Shown one piece after another: positions 17,780 through 26,335 of a DNA stretch of 64,000 nt. The DNA lies in contig JAYRKL010000001.1 of assembly GCA_041905795.1 (NCBI GenBank), forward strand, positions 186,001 to 250,000. The letters run 5' to 3'. The position numbers were made by a program, and so were the translations under genes. The notes beneath the pieces were generated by a model. It had not been told where the DNA came from, ran no database searches, and saw nothing but the letters and a program-made list of their open reading frames with translations. The DNA is from SHVO01 sp041905795 (GTDB lineage: Bacteria; Pseudomonadota; Alphaproteobacteria; Rhodospirillales; Rhodospirillaceae). Within the stretch, counting starts at the first letter, position 1, and each line of letters begins with the position of its first letter.

Positions 17780-19555
17780 ATGGATTCCGATTCCGAACGG
17801 CGCCTGCGCGAACTTCGCCTCAACCTGGCGGAGGTCTGCCTGGAAGGCAAAGTCGAGCGCATCGCCGCCTTGACCCGCAATCCTTCCGGCGACGCGATCA
17901 TCACCATGATCAATTCGGGCGTGCGCCACCTGGCCATGACCAAGGCTGACCAGGCCGTGGCCGAACGCTGTCACCGCATCCTGTCGGTCGAACACGACAT
18001 CGCGCGGAAAGTGGCCGCCTACCTGGCGCTCAGCCTGTTCACCTTCCCGCACACCATGGACCGGGCTTTTGACATTGTCGACGTGCCGACACCGCTGATA
18101 GCGACGGTGGTAAAGGCGCTGTTGTCGGTGCCGGTGTTCTTCACCAAGGAAGGCGCGCGCAAACGGGCGCTGGCCCATGTGGAAGCCACGGTCCAGGAAA
18201 TCCACAAAGCCGCCTCGGTGATCGACGAGGACGACTTCCGCAAGGAAATCCTCGCCGGCTTCATGGACGGCTATGTGGTGTCGGCGGTCTACGGCGAGGA
18301 CGTGTCCTTGCGCACCCTCGCGCTGAAGCGCGCCGAACTGATTCGCATGTACCTGGATATCCATGGCCTGGCGCGCGACGTGCGGCCGGCCCCGTACACC
18401 GGCGGCGAAACAACGGTGCGCCTCGGCGTGCTGTGCCCGGGGGCCTTGAGCGAAACTGCCGCCCTGCGCGGACATCTCCTCGGCCTGGACACCTCGATCT
18501 TTCAGGTCATCGCCTTTGTCCCGGATGAAGCCGCCACCAGTGTCTCCGCCCATTTCCAGGACCTCGCCGACGATTTCGTGGCGCTGCCGACCAACGACCT
18601 CCCCCAGGCGGCGGAGATCGTCGCCGCCGAGAAGCTGGATGTGCTGATGGCCGGCGCCAATCTCACCAATACCTGCCGGTTCCCCTGGACCCTGCTCATG
18701 GCCCAGCGCCTGGCCCGCCTGCAGGTGGTGATGCATTCCTGCTGCCTGACCACCGGCTTACCCACCGTCGACCTGTTCCTCAACGGCATCCTCAACGAGC
18801 CCGACGACATGGCCGAGGATTACACCGAGGAAGTGGCGCTGTTCCCGGGATCGTCGAACCACTACGCCTTCCCGGGCCCTGCCGTGCAGCCGGACGCCAT
18901 TACCCGCGAACAGATCGGCGTGCCCGACGCCGCCCTTCTGCTGCTGTCAGGCGCCAACTACTTCAAGATCGGCCCCGACCTGATCAACGCCTGGGCGCGC
19001 ATCCTCGAGGCCGTGCCGCATGCGCACCTCCTGATGTATCCGTTCAACCCCAACTGGACGACGCACTATCCCTATCGCGACGGGTTCCTGCGTTTCGTGC
19101 AGGAGCGCTTCGCCGCGCGCGGCGTGGAGGTCGAGCGCCTGCATGTGCTGGAAGCCCAGCCGTCGCGGGCGCCGATCCTGGGGGTCATGAAGCTCGCCGA
19201 CCTCTATCTCGACAGCTTTCCCTATTCCGGCGCGGTGTCCTTGATGGACCCCATCAGCATGGCCTGCCCGCCGGTGGTGCGCGAAGGCCACACCGCCCGC
19301 TGCCGGCAGAGCGCCGCGCTGTTGCGCGAGATCGGCCTCGACGTGCTGGTGGCGAAATCCACCGACGACTACGTCACCCTGGCCGCGCGCCTGTTGCTGG
19401 ATCCGACCTTGCGCCGCGAAATGTCCGAGGCGGTGCGCGATACCGCGCGCACCTATGAGTTCGGCCCCAACGGCGCCGCCGGCGGCCTCGGCGCCGACGT
19501 CGGCGACATCCTGCTCGCCGCTCTCCGCAAAAAGCTTAAGACTTCCGCAGTTTAA
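17780..19555 (+). CDS. GT41-like protein lacking TPRs and the usual catalytic motifs, 591 aa
   Basis: The C-terminal 370 residues follow the SPINDLY/O-GlcNAc-transferase layout, ending with LYLDSFPYSGAVSLMDPISM and a GHTARCRQSAALL stretch that match the sugar-nucleotide region of its relatives. Where intact paralogues have SPDFxxHS, this protein has CPGALSET, and where they have GHTxGNR it has ANLTNTCRF, so the usual histidines are missing. The N-terminal 200 residues are helical but do not show clear TPR consensus. It may be a non-catalytic partner or use a different mechanism. ATG 17780 lies 9 bp after waaA, so they are probably one transcript. The stop overlaps the convergent gene by 20 bp. 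Confidence 0.72.
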   Translation: MDSDSERRLRELRLNLAEVCLEGKVERIAALTRNPSGDAIITMINSGVRHLAMTKADQAVAERCHRILSVEHDIARKVAAYLALSLFTFPHTMDRAFDIVDVPTPLIATVVKALLSVPVFFTKEGARKRALAHVEATVQEIHKAASVIDEDDFRKEILAGFMDGYVVSAVYGEDVSLRTLALKRAELIRMYLDIHGLARDVRPAPYTGGETTVRLGVLCPGALSETAALRGHLLGLDTSIFQVIAFVPDEAATSVSAHFQDLADDFVALPTNDLPQAAEIVAAEKLDVLMAGANLTNTCRFPWTLLMAQRLARLQVVMHSCCLTTGLPTVDLFLNGILNEPDDMAEDYTEEVALFPGSSNHYAFPGPAVQPDAITREQIGVPDAALLLLSGANYFKIGPDLINAWARILEAVPHAHLLMYPFNPNWTTHYPYRDGFLRFVQERFAARGVEVERLHVLEAQPSRAPILGVMKLADLYLDSFPYSGAVSLMDPISMACPPVVREGHTARCRQSAALLREIGLDVLVAKSTDDYVTLAARLLLDPTLRREMSEAVRDTARTYEFGPNGAAGGLGADVGDILLAALRKKLKTSAV

Positions 19556-20198
19556 AAACGTCCGACGGCTGGTGCGCCACCAGCGCGTCCTCGAGGCGGG
19601 CGATGGTGTCGCTGCGCACCATATTGCCGACGCGCAGTTCGAGGATACGCGCCTCTTCGCCGACATAGAGCCGCCCCACGGTCAGGATCGCCTTCATCAG
19701 CGCCGCGTTACGCACGGCGATGATGTCGAGTTGATCCCAGGCCGGCGGCGTGAACACCGCCAGCGGCGAGATCTCGTCCACCGACCGGATATGAAAACTG
19801 TTGTCGTCCCGCCAGTGGACGCCGAGCAGGTGGTAGCCGTTGGCGGCGAGGACATCCGCCACCGGCTGGGCGTCGGCGATATTGTGGAAGGCGCAGTTGA
19901 TCTTGACGATCTCCGGCTGCCAGCGTGCGATGCGCCCGGCGGTGTCGCGATTGAGGTTCGGCGCTTCGCAGGACAGCACGGTGGCCGAGGCGATCTCCTC
20001 GTCGCGCATCGCACGCGCGGGCACCTCCGCCAGTTCGACCTTGGCGCCGGCAAAGCCCGCGGCCGCGACCACGGTCCAGCCCGCGGTGGCATATTGCTGC
20101 ATCTGCGGTGTCGACAAGGCACTCAGGAACACCGCCGTGGGCCGGCCCGGCGGCGGCTGTACTTCGCAGGCAAAGATGATGGGGATATCGCTGCTCAC
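19536..20198 (-). CDS. Uncharacterised protein, possibly a degenerate FkbM-like methyltransferase, 220 aa
   Basis: Not firmly recognised. Order of elements: a short N-terminal strand, GWTVVAAAGFAGAKVELAEVP, then PEIVKINCAFHNIADAQP, which sits where FkbM-type methyltransferases carry their LKID.EG segment, and finally NGYHLLGVHWRD. No glycine-rich SAM loop can be seen, so it could be a fragment or a relative without the activity. GTG 20198 is the only convenient start. It lies downstream of the HtrA-like gene on the same strand, within the glycosyltransferase region. Confidence 0.5.
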   Translation of the reverse strand: MSSDIPIIFACEVQPPPGRPTAVFLSALSTPQMQQYATAGWTVVAAAGFAGAKVELAEVPARAMRDEEIASATVLSCEAPNLNRDTAGRIARWQPEIVKINCAFHNIADAQPVADVLAANGYHLLGVHWRDDNSFHIRSVDEISPLAVFTPPAWDQLDIIAVRNAALMKAILTVGRLYVGEEARILELRVGNMVRSDTIARLEDALVAHQPSDVFKLRKS

Positions 20199-20238
20199 GC
20201 CGGGATGGTACGGGCGCGGCCGGGCGAATGCCAGCTTC

Positions 20239-21234
20239 TTAGCTGCGCGGCCGCGCCGAGGGCGTCGCGGTCAGGTCCACCACCTTGCCGAGCCGCAGCA
20301 CCTTCATGGCGGCGGCCTTGCCGATGCGTTCGGCGGTCAGCAGGCGGTGCAGATGATCCACCCCTGTCACAGCTTCGCCATCGATCTCGAGCAACAGGTC
20401 GCCGGGGATGAAGCCCGCGGCATCGGCCGGGCTGCCGGTCTCTATGGTGAACACCCGCGCCGCGGTTTCGGGTCCGCGCTCCAGCGCGCGCACGATCCGG
20501 CGCGGGATCCCCACGGTCTGGGCGCCGACGCCGAGGTGGCTGCGGCGCACCAGGCCATGACGCAGGATTTCGGTGGCGACGAAAAGAGCGGTGTTGGCGG
20601 CGACCGCGAAGCACAGCCCTTGCGCGCCCATGATGGTGGCGGTGTTGACGCCGATGACCTGGGCGCGGGAGTCCACCAGCGGACCTCCCGAATTCCCGGG
20701 ATTGAGCGCGGCGTCGGTCTGCAGCACGTCATCGATCTGGCGGCCCGCCTGACCGCGCCCCGCTTGACTCCTTAGGGACCGCCCGAGCGCACTGACCACG
20801 CCGGCGGTGACGGTGCACTCGAAACCCAGGGGATTGCCGACGGCGACCGCGAGCTGGCCAACTTTGAGCTTGCTGGAATCGCCAAAAGTCAAAGCGGGGA
20901 ACGGCCCATCCTGGGAATTTCTGTGAACCTGGAGGACCGCGAGATCGGTGTCGGGGTCGTCGCCCACCAGATAGGCCGGACGTTCGGCGCCATCGGCAAA
21001 GGCCGCGCGAATCTCCGGAGTCTTGTCCCCAGTTCCATGCACCACGTGGCTGTTGGTGATCATGTAGCCGTCGGGCGTGAAGAGAAAGCCCGCGGCCGCG
21101 CCGCCGCCCTTCGCCGTGGTCTTGCTCTTGAGGTGTAGATGCGCGACCGCAGGCGCCACCGCTTCCACGGCGGAGATCACCGTGCGGCTATAGGCGTCCA
21201 GAAGCGGCAGGTCGGGATGGATATCGAGCGGCAT
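20239..21234 (-). CDS. HtrA/DegP-like trypsin-type serine protease with one PDZ domain, about 331 aa
   Basis: Protease domain (about 25-220) with the full triad: His in ITNSHVVHG, Asp in DPDTDLAVLQV, and Ser in NPGNSGGPL. A single PDZ domain follows (about 235-325, with AGFIPGDLLLEIDGEAV). DegP-type proteins usually have a signal peptide and often two PDZ domains; here no signal peptide is visible from either candidate start (ATG 21234 or ATG 21261), so a cytoplasmic location is possible. It lies 40 bp behind the TPR-GT9 gene on the same strand. It may serve quality control of the proteins made in this region, but that is inference. Confidence 0.83.
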   Translation of the reverse strand: MPLDIHPDLPLLDAYSRTVISAVEAVAPAVAHLHLKSKTTAKGGGAAAGFLFTPDGYMITNSHVVHGTGDKTPEIRAAFADGAERPAYLVGDDPDTDLAVLQVHRNSQDGPFPALTFGDSSKLKVGQLAVAVGNPLGFECTVTAGVVSALGRSLRSQAGRGQAGRQIDDVLQTDAALNPGNSGGPLVDSRAQVIGVNTATIMGAQGLCFAVAANTALFVATEILRHGLVRRSHLGVGAQTVGIPRRIVRALERGPETAARVFTIETGSPADAAGFIPGDLLLEIDGEAVTGVDHLHRLLTAERIGKAAAMKVLRLGKVVDLTATPSARPRS

Positions 21235-21274
21235 GGGCGAGATGTAGGAAGCCGGGACCATCCGTGCCAGGGGT

Positions 21275-22834
21275 TCACGGCGCGGCCTCGGCAAGGCGGG
21301 TCAAAGCCGCGGTCAGGGAGGTGACGGTGGGCTGCCAGTTGCGGTGTTTTCGCTGGCGGAACAGGCGCATGGCCGAATACCACGGCGTGTCGTCACGGCC
21401 GTGCAGCCAGCGCCAGTCGTTGCCCTGGGCCACCAGCAGCCATGTCGGTTTGCCCAGCGCCCCGGCGAGGTGGGCCACGGCCGTGTCCACGGTGATCACG
21501 AGATCGAGCGCGCCGACCGCCGCGGCGGTGGCGGCAAAATCGGCGAGGCGCGGCGCAAGATCGGTTACGCGCTCCCGCCATGGCGCCCGCGCAAGTTCGG
21601 ACGCGCCCGCGCCCACCTGCAAGCTATAGAACGCCGCGCCCGGCACATCGAGCAGCGGCGCGAGCAGCGGCAGCGCCACCGACCGCCATTGGTCGTTCTC
21701 GTGATTCGGATTGCCGCGCCACACCAACCCGACTTTCAGGCGGCCGTCGAGATCGAATGCCGGCGTGCCGGCGGGAACGCGGAGATAGGCCGCGGGCGGC
21801 TGCACGTCGTCGAAAGTCAGCCCCAAAACATGCGGAAGGCTCAGGAGCGGCAGATAGACGTCGGCGGCAACCTGCGCCCCCGGGTCCACCGTCCGCGCCA
21901 CACCGGGAGCGGTGGCGATCAGCGATTGCAGGCCGGGATGGCATTCCACCACCACCGTCGCGCCGCGTGCGGCGAGCACGGCGGCATAGCGCACAAACTG
22001 GATCAGATCGCCGATGCCCTGTTCCAGCGCCAGCAAGATGGTCTTGCCGGCCAGGGTGCCGCCTTGCCACCGCGGCATGGGCATGGCGCGTTCGCCGCGG
22101 CCTTCACGGCGGAAGCGCCATTCGTATTCCGCGAAGCCGCGCTTGAAGTCCCCCGACGCCAGGAGGGCGTTGGCCAGGTTCCAATGGGCGTCGGCATTGG
22201 TTGGCGCCAACGTCAGCGCGTGTTCCAGGCAAGCGACCGCCTGCGGCAGGAAGCCCCAGACCCGGTACACCATCGCCAGGTTGATGAACGGCAACGGCGA
22301 CGCCGAATCCACCTGGCCCGCCGCCTGGAACCAGCGCTCCGCCGCCACCAGGTTGCCCATGCGGTACAGCACCACACCGTAATTCAGCAGCGCCTTGGAA
22401 TGGAGCCCGCCGAGGCTGCCGAGCTTCACGTACAGGGCGCGCGCCGGTCCGAGTTCGCCGCGGCGTTGATGCTCCAACGCCTTGTCATAGAGCGACGGCG
22501 CATGCCCCGGGTCCAGGGCGAGGGCCGCGTCGAGGGCCGAGCGGGCGAGGCCGGGCCGACCGATCATCCGCAAACAGGTGGCGATGGCGTGGCACAGGTC
22601 GGCGTCCAGGCCTTTGGCCTTGGCGCGTTCAAACAACGCCAGGGCGGTTTCGGGACGGCCGCGGTTGATTTCGAGCGCGCCCAATTGGCGCAAGGCGGCG
22701 GGGTTTTCCGGGCTGAGCGACAGCACCGCGTGATACAGGCCGGTGGCGCGCACGACGCCGCCGGAGGCCAAGGCCGCCTCGGCGTCCGCGAGCAGTCCCT
22801 CCAGAATTCCGGCTTCACCGCCTGCAGCAGCCAT
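21275..22834 (-). CDS. TPR + GT9-like glycosyltransferase, 519 aa
   Basis: N-terminal TPR array (about 1-255) followed by a domain resembling ADP-heptose:LPS heptosyltransferases. Key stretches are LALEQGIGDLIQFVRYA, VGLVWRGNPNHENDQWRS and DLVITVDTAVAHLAGALG, the last being the conserved TxDT.xxHLAGALG motif of such enzymes. ATG 22834 is chosen; the frame runs on upstream only as the antisense of the divergent paralogue. The pair arose by duplication and is transcribed divergently from a 45-bp gap. These TPR-GT9 proteins often sit beside flagellar or surface-glycan genes, but donor and acceptor are not defined. Confidence 0.82.
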   Translation of the reverse strand: MAAAGGEAGILEGLLADAEAALASGGVVRATGLYHAVLSLSPENPAALRQLGALEINRGRPETALALFERAKAKGLDADLCHAIATCLRMIGRPGLARSALDAALALDPGHAPSLYDKALEHQRRGELGPARALYVKLGSLGGLHSKALLNYGVVLYRMGNLVAAERWFQAAGQVDSASPLPFINLAMVYRVWGFLPQAVACLEHALTLAPTNADAHWNLANALLASGDFKRGFAEYEWRFRREGRGERAMPMPRWQGGTLAGKTILLALEQGIGDLIQFVRYAAVLAARGATVVVECHPGLQSLIATAPGVARTVDPGAQVAADVYLPLLSLPHVLGLTFDDVQPPAAYLRVPAGTPAFDLDGRLKVGLVWRGNPNHENDQWRSVALPLLAPLLDVPGAAFYSLQVGAGASELARAPWRERVTDLAPRLADFAATAAAVGALDLVITVDTAVAHLAGALGKPTWLLVAQGNDWRWLHGRDDTPWYSAMRLFRQRKHRNWQPTVTSLTAALTRLAEAAP

Positions 22835-22879
22835 GCATCCGGTTATAATGCGGCCCGTTTGTGGTGCAAACTGCCGGCA

Positions 22880-24736
22880 ATGACCAAATCTCCTCCCCGC
22901 GCGCTTTCTCCCGATGTCGCCAAGGCCATGGACCTCCACGCCGCCGGGCGGCTGGCGGATGCGCGCGCGTTGTATGAACGCGCTTTCGCCGCCAACCGCC
23001 GGGATACCGCGGCGGTTCACGGGCTGGGACTGATCGCCATCGACCAGGGCCGCCCGCTGGATGCCTTGCCGCTGTTCGCCCGGTGCATAGCCCTGGACCC
23101 GGACAACGCCGCATTCCTCGCCGGCTACGGCCTGGCGCTCCTGGACGGCGGCAAGGCCGAGGACGCGGCCGGGTATCTTCTCGACGCCGCCAATCGCGCG
23201 CCCGATCTCGCCGACCCGCGCGTCCACCTCGCCCGCGCGCTGATCGCCATGAAGCGCCATAGCCAGGCCATGGACGTGCTGGACGACACCACCACCCGCT
23301 TTCCCGGGCGCGCCGACGCCTGGGCCCTCAAGGGGCGCGCCGAACATGCGCTGAGACGCAGCGGTGACGCCGAGATGTCCTTGCGCCGCGCCGCGGAGCT
23401 GGCGCCCAAGGACGCCGGCATCCTCAACAATCTCGGCGCGGTGGTGCGTGACCTCGGGCGCGACGGCGAGGCCATTGCCCTCTACCGCCAGGCCCTGGCG
23501 CTGGCGCCGTCCCGCGCGCTGACCCGCGTCAACCTCGGCAACGCCCTGGGCGCGGCCGGGCAGATCGAAGAAGCCGAAGCCCATCTGCGCGAGGCGCTGC
23601 TTGCCGATCCGCGCGCGGCCGATGCCAACCTGGGCCTCGCGCTCCTGCTTGCCGCCAACGAACGCGGCGCGGAAGCGATCCCCTTGCTGCAAGGCGTGCT
23701 GGCGCGGGATCCCGGCAACCAAGATGCAATGGTCAATCTGGGCGTGGCGCTGCTGGCGGGCGGCGACGCGGCGGGCGCCGAAGCCGCCTATCGTGACGTG
23801 CTGGCGCGCGCGCCCAAAAACGCCGAAGCGCATTACAATCTAGCGTGGGTGCTGCTGCTCACCGGGCGCTGGAGCGAAGCCTGGGAGCATTTCGGCTGGC
23901 GCTGGAAACTCAAGCGCTTCAGCTCACTCACGCGCGGCTTCAAGCGGGCCCCTTGGGACGGAACCGCTTTCGCCGGCACGCTCTTGGTGCACGCGGAGCA
24001 GGGCATGGGCGACGCCATTCAATTCGGACGCCTGCTGGCGGACGCGCGCAAACGGTGCGGGCGCCTGGTGTTTGAATGCCATCGCCCGCTGACGCGGCTG
24101 CTGGCGTCTCTCGCCGGCGTGGATGAGATTGTCGCGGCCGGCGCTCCCTTGCCGCCGTTCACGCATCACATTCCGCTGATGAGTCTCCCCGGCGTGCTTG
24201 GCCTGACGCCGGAGACCATTCCCGGGGCCGAGGGATACCTCACACCGCCCGCCGCCGCACCGGCCGCGACCCAAGGCCGGCGCATCGGCCTGGTCTGGGC
24301 GGGCTCGCCCGACAACAAGATCGACAAGCGCCGCAGCTTCCCGGCGCGCCTGTTCGCCCCCGTGTTCGCGACGCCAGGGGTCGAATTCGTCAGCCTGCAG
24401 ATCGGACCGTGCGCGGCGGAAGCGCGGGATCTCCCCGGTTTTGCCGATGAGATCGCCGGCAAGGCCGCCGACTTTGCCGACACCGCCGCCGTCATTGCCG
24501 GTCTCGACCTTGTGATCGGGGTCGATACCGCGGTGATCCACCTGGCTGGCGCCATGGGTAAACCGGTGTGGACGCTTTTGCCCTTCATGCCCGACTACCG
24601 CTGGCTTCTGGGCCGGGCCGATTCGCCCTGGTACGCCTCCATGCGCCTGTTCCGGCAGGAGAAAGCCGGCGACTGGGAAGGCGTGATCGCCGCCGTCGCC
24701 AAGGCCTTAACCGTTTGGCAAGGAAAGGGTGGTTAA
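22880..24736 (+). CDS. TPR + GT9-like glycosyltransferase, 618 aa
   Basis: Divergent paralogue of the gene at 21275-22834 with a longer TPR array (about 1-350; many units with the LG..L...G.. pattern). The catalytic part includes LVHAEQGMGDAIQFGRLL, IGLVWAGSPDNKIDKRRS and DLVIGVDTAVIHLAGAMGK. ATG 22880 is the first start in the divergent gap, where TATAAT lies at 22844-22849 as a possible -10. The open frame continues far upstream, but that is the antisense of the neighbour. Likely a cytoplasmic transferase using its TPRs for acceptor binding. Confidence 0.82.
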   Translation: MTKSPPRALSPDVAKAMDLHAAGRLADARALYERAFAANRRDTAAVHGLGLIAIDQGRPLDALPLFARCIALDPDNAAFLAGYGLALLDGGKAEDAAGYLLDAANRAPDLADPRVHLARALIAMKRHSQAMDVLDDTTTRFPGRADAWALKGRAEHALRRSGDAEMSLRRAAELAPKDAGILNNLGAVVRDLGRDGEAIALYRQALALAPSRALTRVNLGNALGAAGQIEEAEAHLREALLADPRAADANLGLALLLAANERGAEAIPLLQGVLARDPGNQDAMVNLGVALLAGGDAAGAEAAYRDVLARAPKNAEAHYNLAWVLLLTGRWSEAWEHFGWRWKLKRFSSLTRGFKRAPWDGTAFAGTLLVHAEQGMGDAIQFGRLLADARKRCGRLVFECHRPLTRLLASLAGVDEIVAAGAPLPPFTHHIPLMSLPGVLGLTPETIPGAEGYLTPPAAAPAATQGRRIGLVWAGSPDNKIDKRRSFPARLFAPVFATPGVEFVSLQIGPCAAEARDLPGFADEIAGKAADFADTAAVIAGLDLVIGVDTAVIHLAGAMGKPVWTLLPFMPDYRWLLGRADSPWYASMRLFRQEKAGDWEGVIAAVAKALTVWQGKGG

Positions 24737-24845
24737 CGGGTGAGTTTGGAGCAGACCGCCATATGTGCTATCCAGGCCATGAGCGCCTCCCCAGCCGGGG
24801 GCGTGAAGCGGCCCGAAGGGCGGCGAGCGCGGGCGAAGCCCACCG

Positions 24846-24865
24846 AATTCTTCTGCAGAAGAATT
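24846..24865. repeat. Perfect 20-bp palindrome
   Basis: AATTCTTCTGCAGAAGAATT is fully self-complementary. It has the look of a binding site for a dimeric regulator or a recombination target. No second copy was seen in the window. Confidence 0.5.
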
Positions 24866-24880
24866 TGGCACTTTAGGAGG

Positions 24881-24904
24881 AGCGTTTTCGCTCGCGAAAA
24901 CGCT
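24881..24904. repeat. Palindrome AGCGTTTTCG-CTCG-CGAAAACGCT
   Basis: A 10-bp perfect stem with a CTCG loop just upstream of the ribosome site of the next gene. Related sequence occurs at 30833-30852 (GCGTTTTC-GAAAACGC), and the half AAAACGCTTAAGG recurs near 9943. This suggests a dispersed palindromic family related to the larger elements at 52918 and 54374. Confidence 0.5.
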
Positions 24905-24919
24905 TAAGGAGCAACGGCT

Positions 24920-26194
24920 GTGGCTGACTCTACGATCTCATCGGTCAGTACGACCGCCAGTCAGGCCCTGACCAGCAAGCCTGCGTCGGGGATTCTGTCG
25001 CAGCTGCCGGTGTCCACCACCGGCTCGGCCCTTCTCGGCACCTCGAGCGCCCTGTCCGTGCTCGGCGCCGACACCGGTAATGACGCCAGCGCCCTGTTCG
25101 GCAACATCTCCTCCACCCAGTCGTCCCTGTTCAAACAGGTGCAGGCCAACGCCAACCAGCGGCTGGCCGACGCGCTTTCGGCGATCGACGATGTCGCGAA
25201 CCAGCGGATCAACAGCCTTAATGTCGAGTCCGACCGTTGGGTGCAGGTGAAGGCCCAGGTCAACAACGCGCAGATCTATGTGAGCAACGGCCAGGACGCC
25301 GCCAACCAGGTCAGCCAGTTGCTCCTCGACATGCGCTCATCCATCGCCAACACCGCGCAGAAGGGCGAGGACCCCAAGTACTGGCAGGACCAGTTCAATA
25401 CCCAGGTCAACGGCATCAACCTGCAGGCCGAGAGCGGAGCGCCCACGTCCAACCTCGTCGGCAATCTCAGCCCAATCGACCTCAGCCCCAATCAGATCGA
25501 ATACCGCAACAATCTCGGCACCGGTTCGACGACGTTGACCGGCACCTATATCGGCACCGATTTCCGCATCAAGGCCAGCGACGGCACCGTCTGGATACCT
25601 GACACCCAGACCGACCTGATCCAGGCCTACAAGGCGCTTCAGGGCGAGGCCAAGACCTATACGACCGGCGACGGCCAGAAAATCAGCATGGCGACGTCGA
25701 CCCGCAACGGCCTCAAGCTGGTCAGCTATAACGAAAAGACCAAGGACATCACGGTCCAGATCACGATGGTGCCCGAGGACCCGCCGATCACCGTCACCGG
25801 CAAGCTCGAGACCAACGGCATCGGCGTGATGCAGTCCTGGTTCTACAACAACTTCGCCACCAAGGCGGACCGGGACCGCGCCTATGCCGATATCAACAAG
25901 GCGGAGATCAACCTGACCGCCGCCCAGGGTACTCTTGCGGGATTGGCCGCCCAGGTGGGCATCGACCAAAAGCACGCCACCGACGCCCTGAACATCCTGG
26001 GCAAACAGACCGCCGACGCCACCAACGATAAGTCGCAAAAGGAACAGGACGCCAAGGTGCAGGCCGCCCAGCAGTACCTGGCGATGCAGGCCAACCTGCA
26101 GAACCTGCAATCGGTGCAGTCCAACTATCTGGAAGCGTTCTCCGGCTTCGTCGATGACCCGTTCGCCCAGGCGTCTCTGAGCCTCATCACCTAG
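24920..26194 (+). CDS. Cysteine-free putative exported flagellar axial/hook-region protein, 424 aa
   Basis: Not assigned to a known family. The N-terminal 50 residues are Ser/Thr-rich and disordered in character. Helical, coiled-coil-like segments flank a beta-rich middle (TLTGTYIGTDFRIKASDGT), and the C-terminus (about 300-424) is again a long helix ending FAQASLSLIT. It has no cysteine. Disordered start, helical termini and no cysteine are features of proteins exported through the flagellar type III system. GTG 24920 follows AAGGAG at good spacing. It precedes fliK-flgD-flgE, so a structural or assembly role in the hook is likely but unproven. Confidence 0.6.
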   Translation: MADSTISSVSTTASQALTSKPASGILSQLPVSTTGSALLGTSSALSVLGADTGNDASALFGNISSTQSSLFKQVQANANQRLADALSAIDDVANQRINSLNVESDRWVQVKAQVNNAQIYVSNGQDAANQVSQLLLDMRSSIANTAQKGEDPKYWQDQFNTQVNGINLQAESGAPTSNLVGNLSPIDLSPNQIEYRNNLGTGSTTLTGTYIGTDFRIKASDGTVWIPDTQTDLIQAYKALQGEAKTYTTGDGQKISMATSTRNGLKLVSYNEKTKDITVQITMVPEDPPITVTGKLETNGIGVMQSWFYNNFATKADRDRAYADINKAEINLTAAQGTLAGLAAQVGIDQKHATDALNILGKQTADATNDKSQKEQDAKVQAAQQYLAMQANLQNLQSVQSNYLEAFSGFVDDPFAQASLSLIT

Positions 26195-26210
26195 GGCTTT
26201 AGGGCTTGAG

Positions 26211-26229
26211 CCCGGCAACTTTTGCCGGG
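26211..26229. promoter_or_regulatory. Palindrome CCGGCAA-CTT-TTGCCGG, candidate FlbD site (or terminator stem)
   Basis: An 8-bp perfect inverted repeat with a 3-bp centre, about 110 bp upstream of the fliK sigma-54 promoter. The same CCGGCAA-N3-TTGCCGG core occurs upstream of flhA (42536-42556). Distance and recurrence fit an enhancer for the sigma-54 activator FlbD. It also lies just after the stop of the upstream gene, so a hairpin role cannot be excluded. Confidence 0.5.
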
Positions 26230-26335
26230 GAATCCGCGGAATCTTTTGCCCGACGTCCTTTTCCGGCTTTGCCGGCGGCGCAGCGATCCGCCCCAGAATC
26301 CATAAAAACCAATTAGTTATCGCAAAGTCCGGGTT

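Larger units (their letters stand above)
24737..24919. other. Repeat-rich intergenic region ahead of the hook operon
   Basis: This 183-bp stretch has no gene. It holds a 20-bp perfect palindrome (24846-24865) and a 10-bp stem hairpin (24881-24904), the latter ending 15 bp before the GTG of the next gene. A TGGCAC at 24866-24871 resembles a sigma-54 -24 element but lacks a proper -12. Confidence 0.6.

Noticed and set aside
16097..18736. 879-codon open frame antisense to waaA and the GT41-like gene
   Set aside because: Low-complexity His/Gln/Arg/Gly-rich translation typical of the antisense of GC-rich genes; the sense frame has clear family motifs.
24866..24881. TGGCACT resembling a sigma-54 -24 element before the axial-protein gene
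   Set aside because: The position of the required -12 GC reads GG; the match is one-sided.
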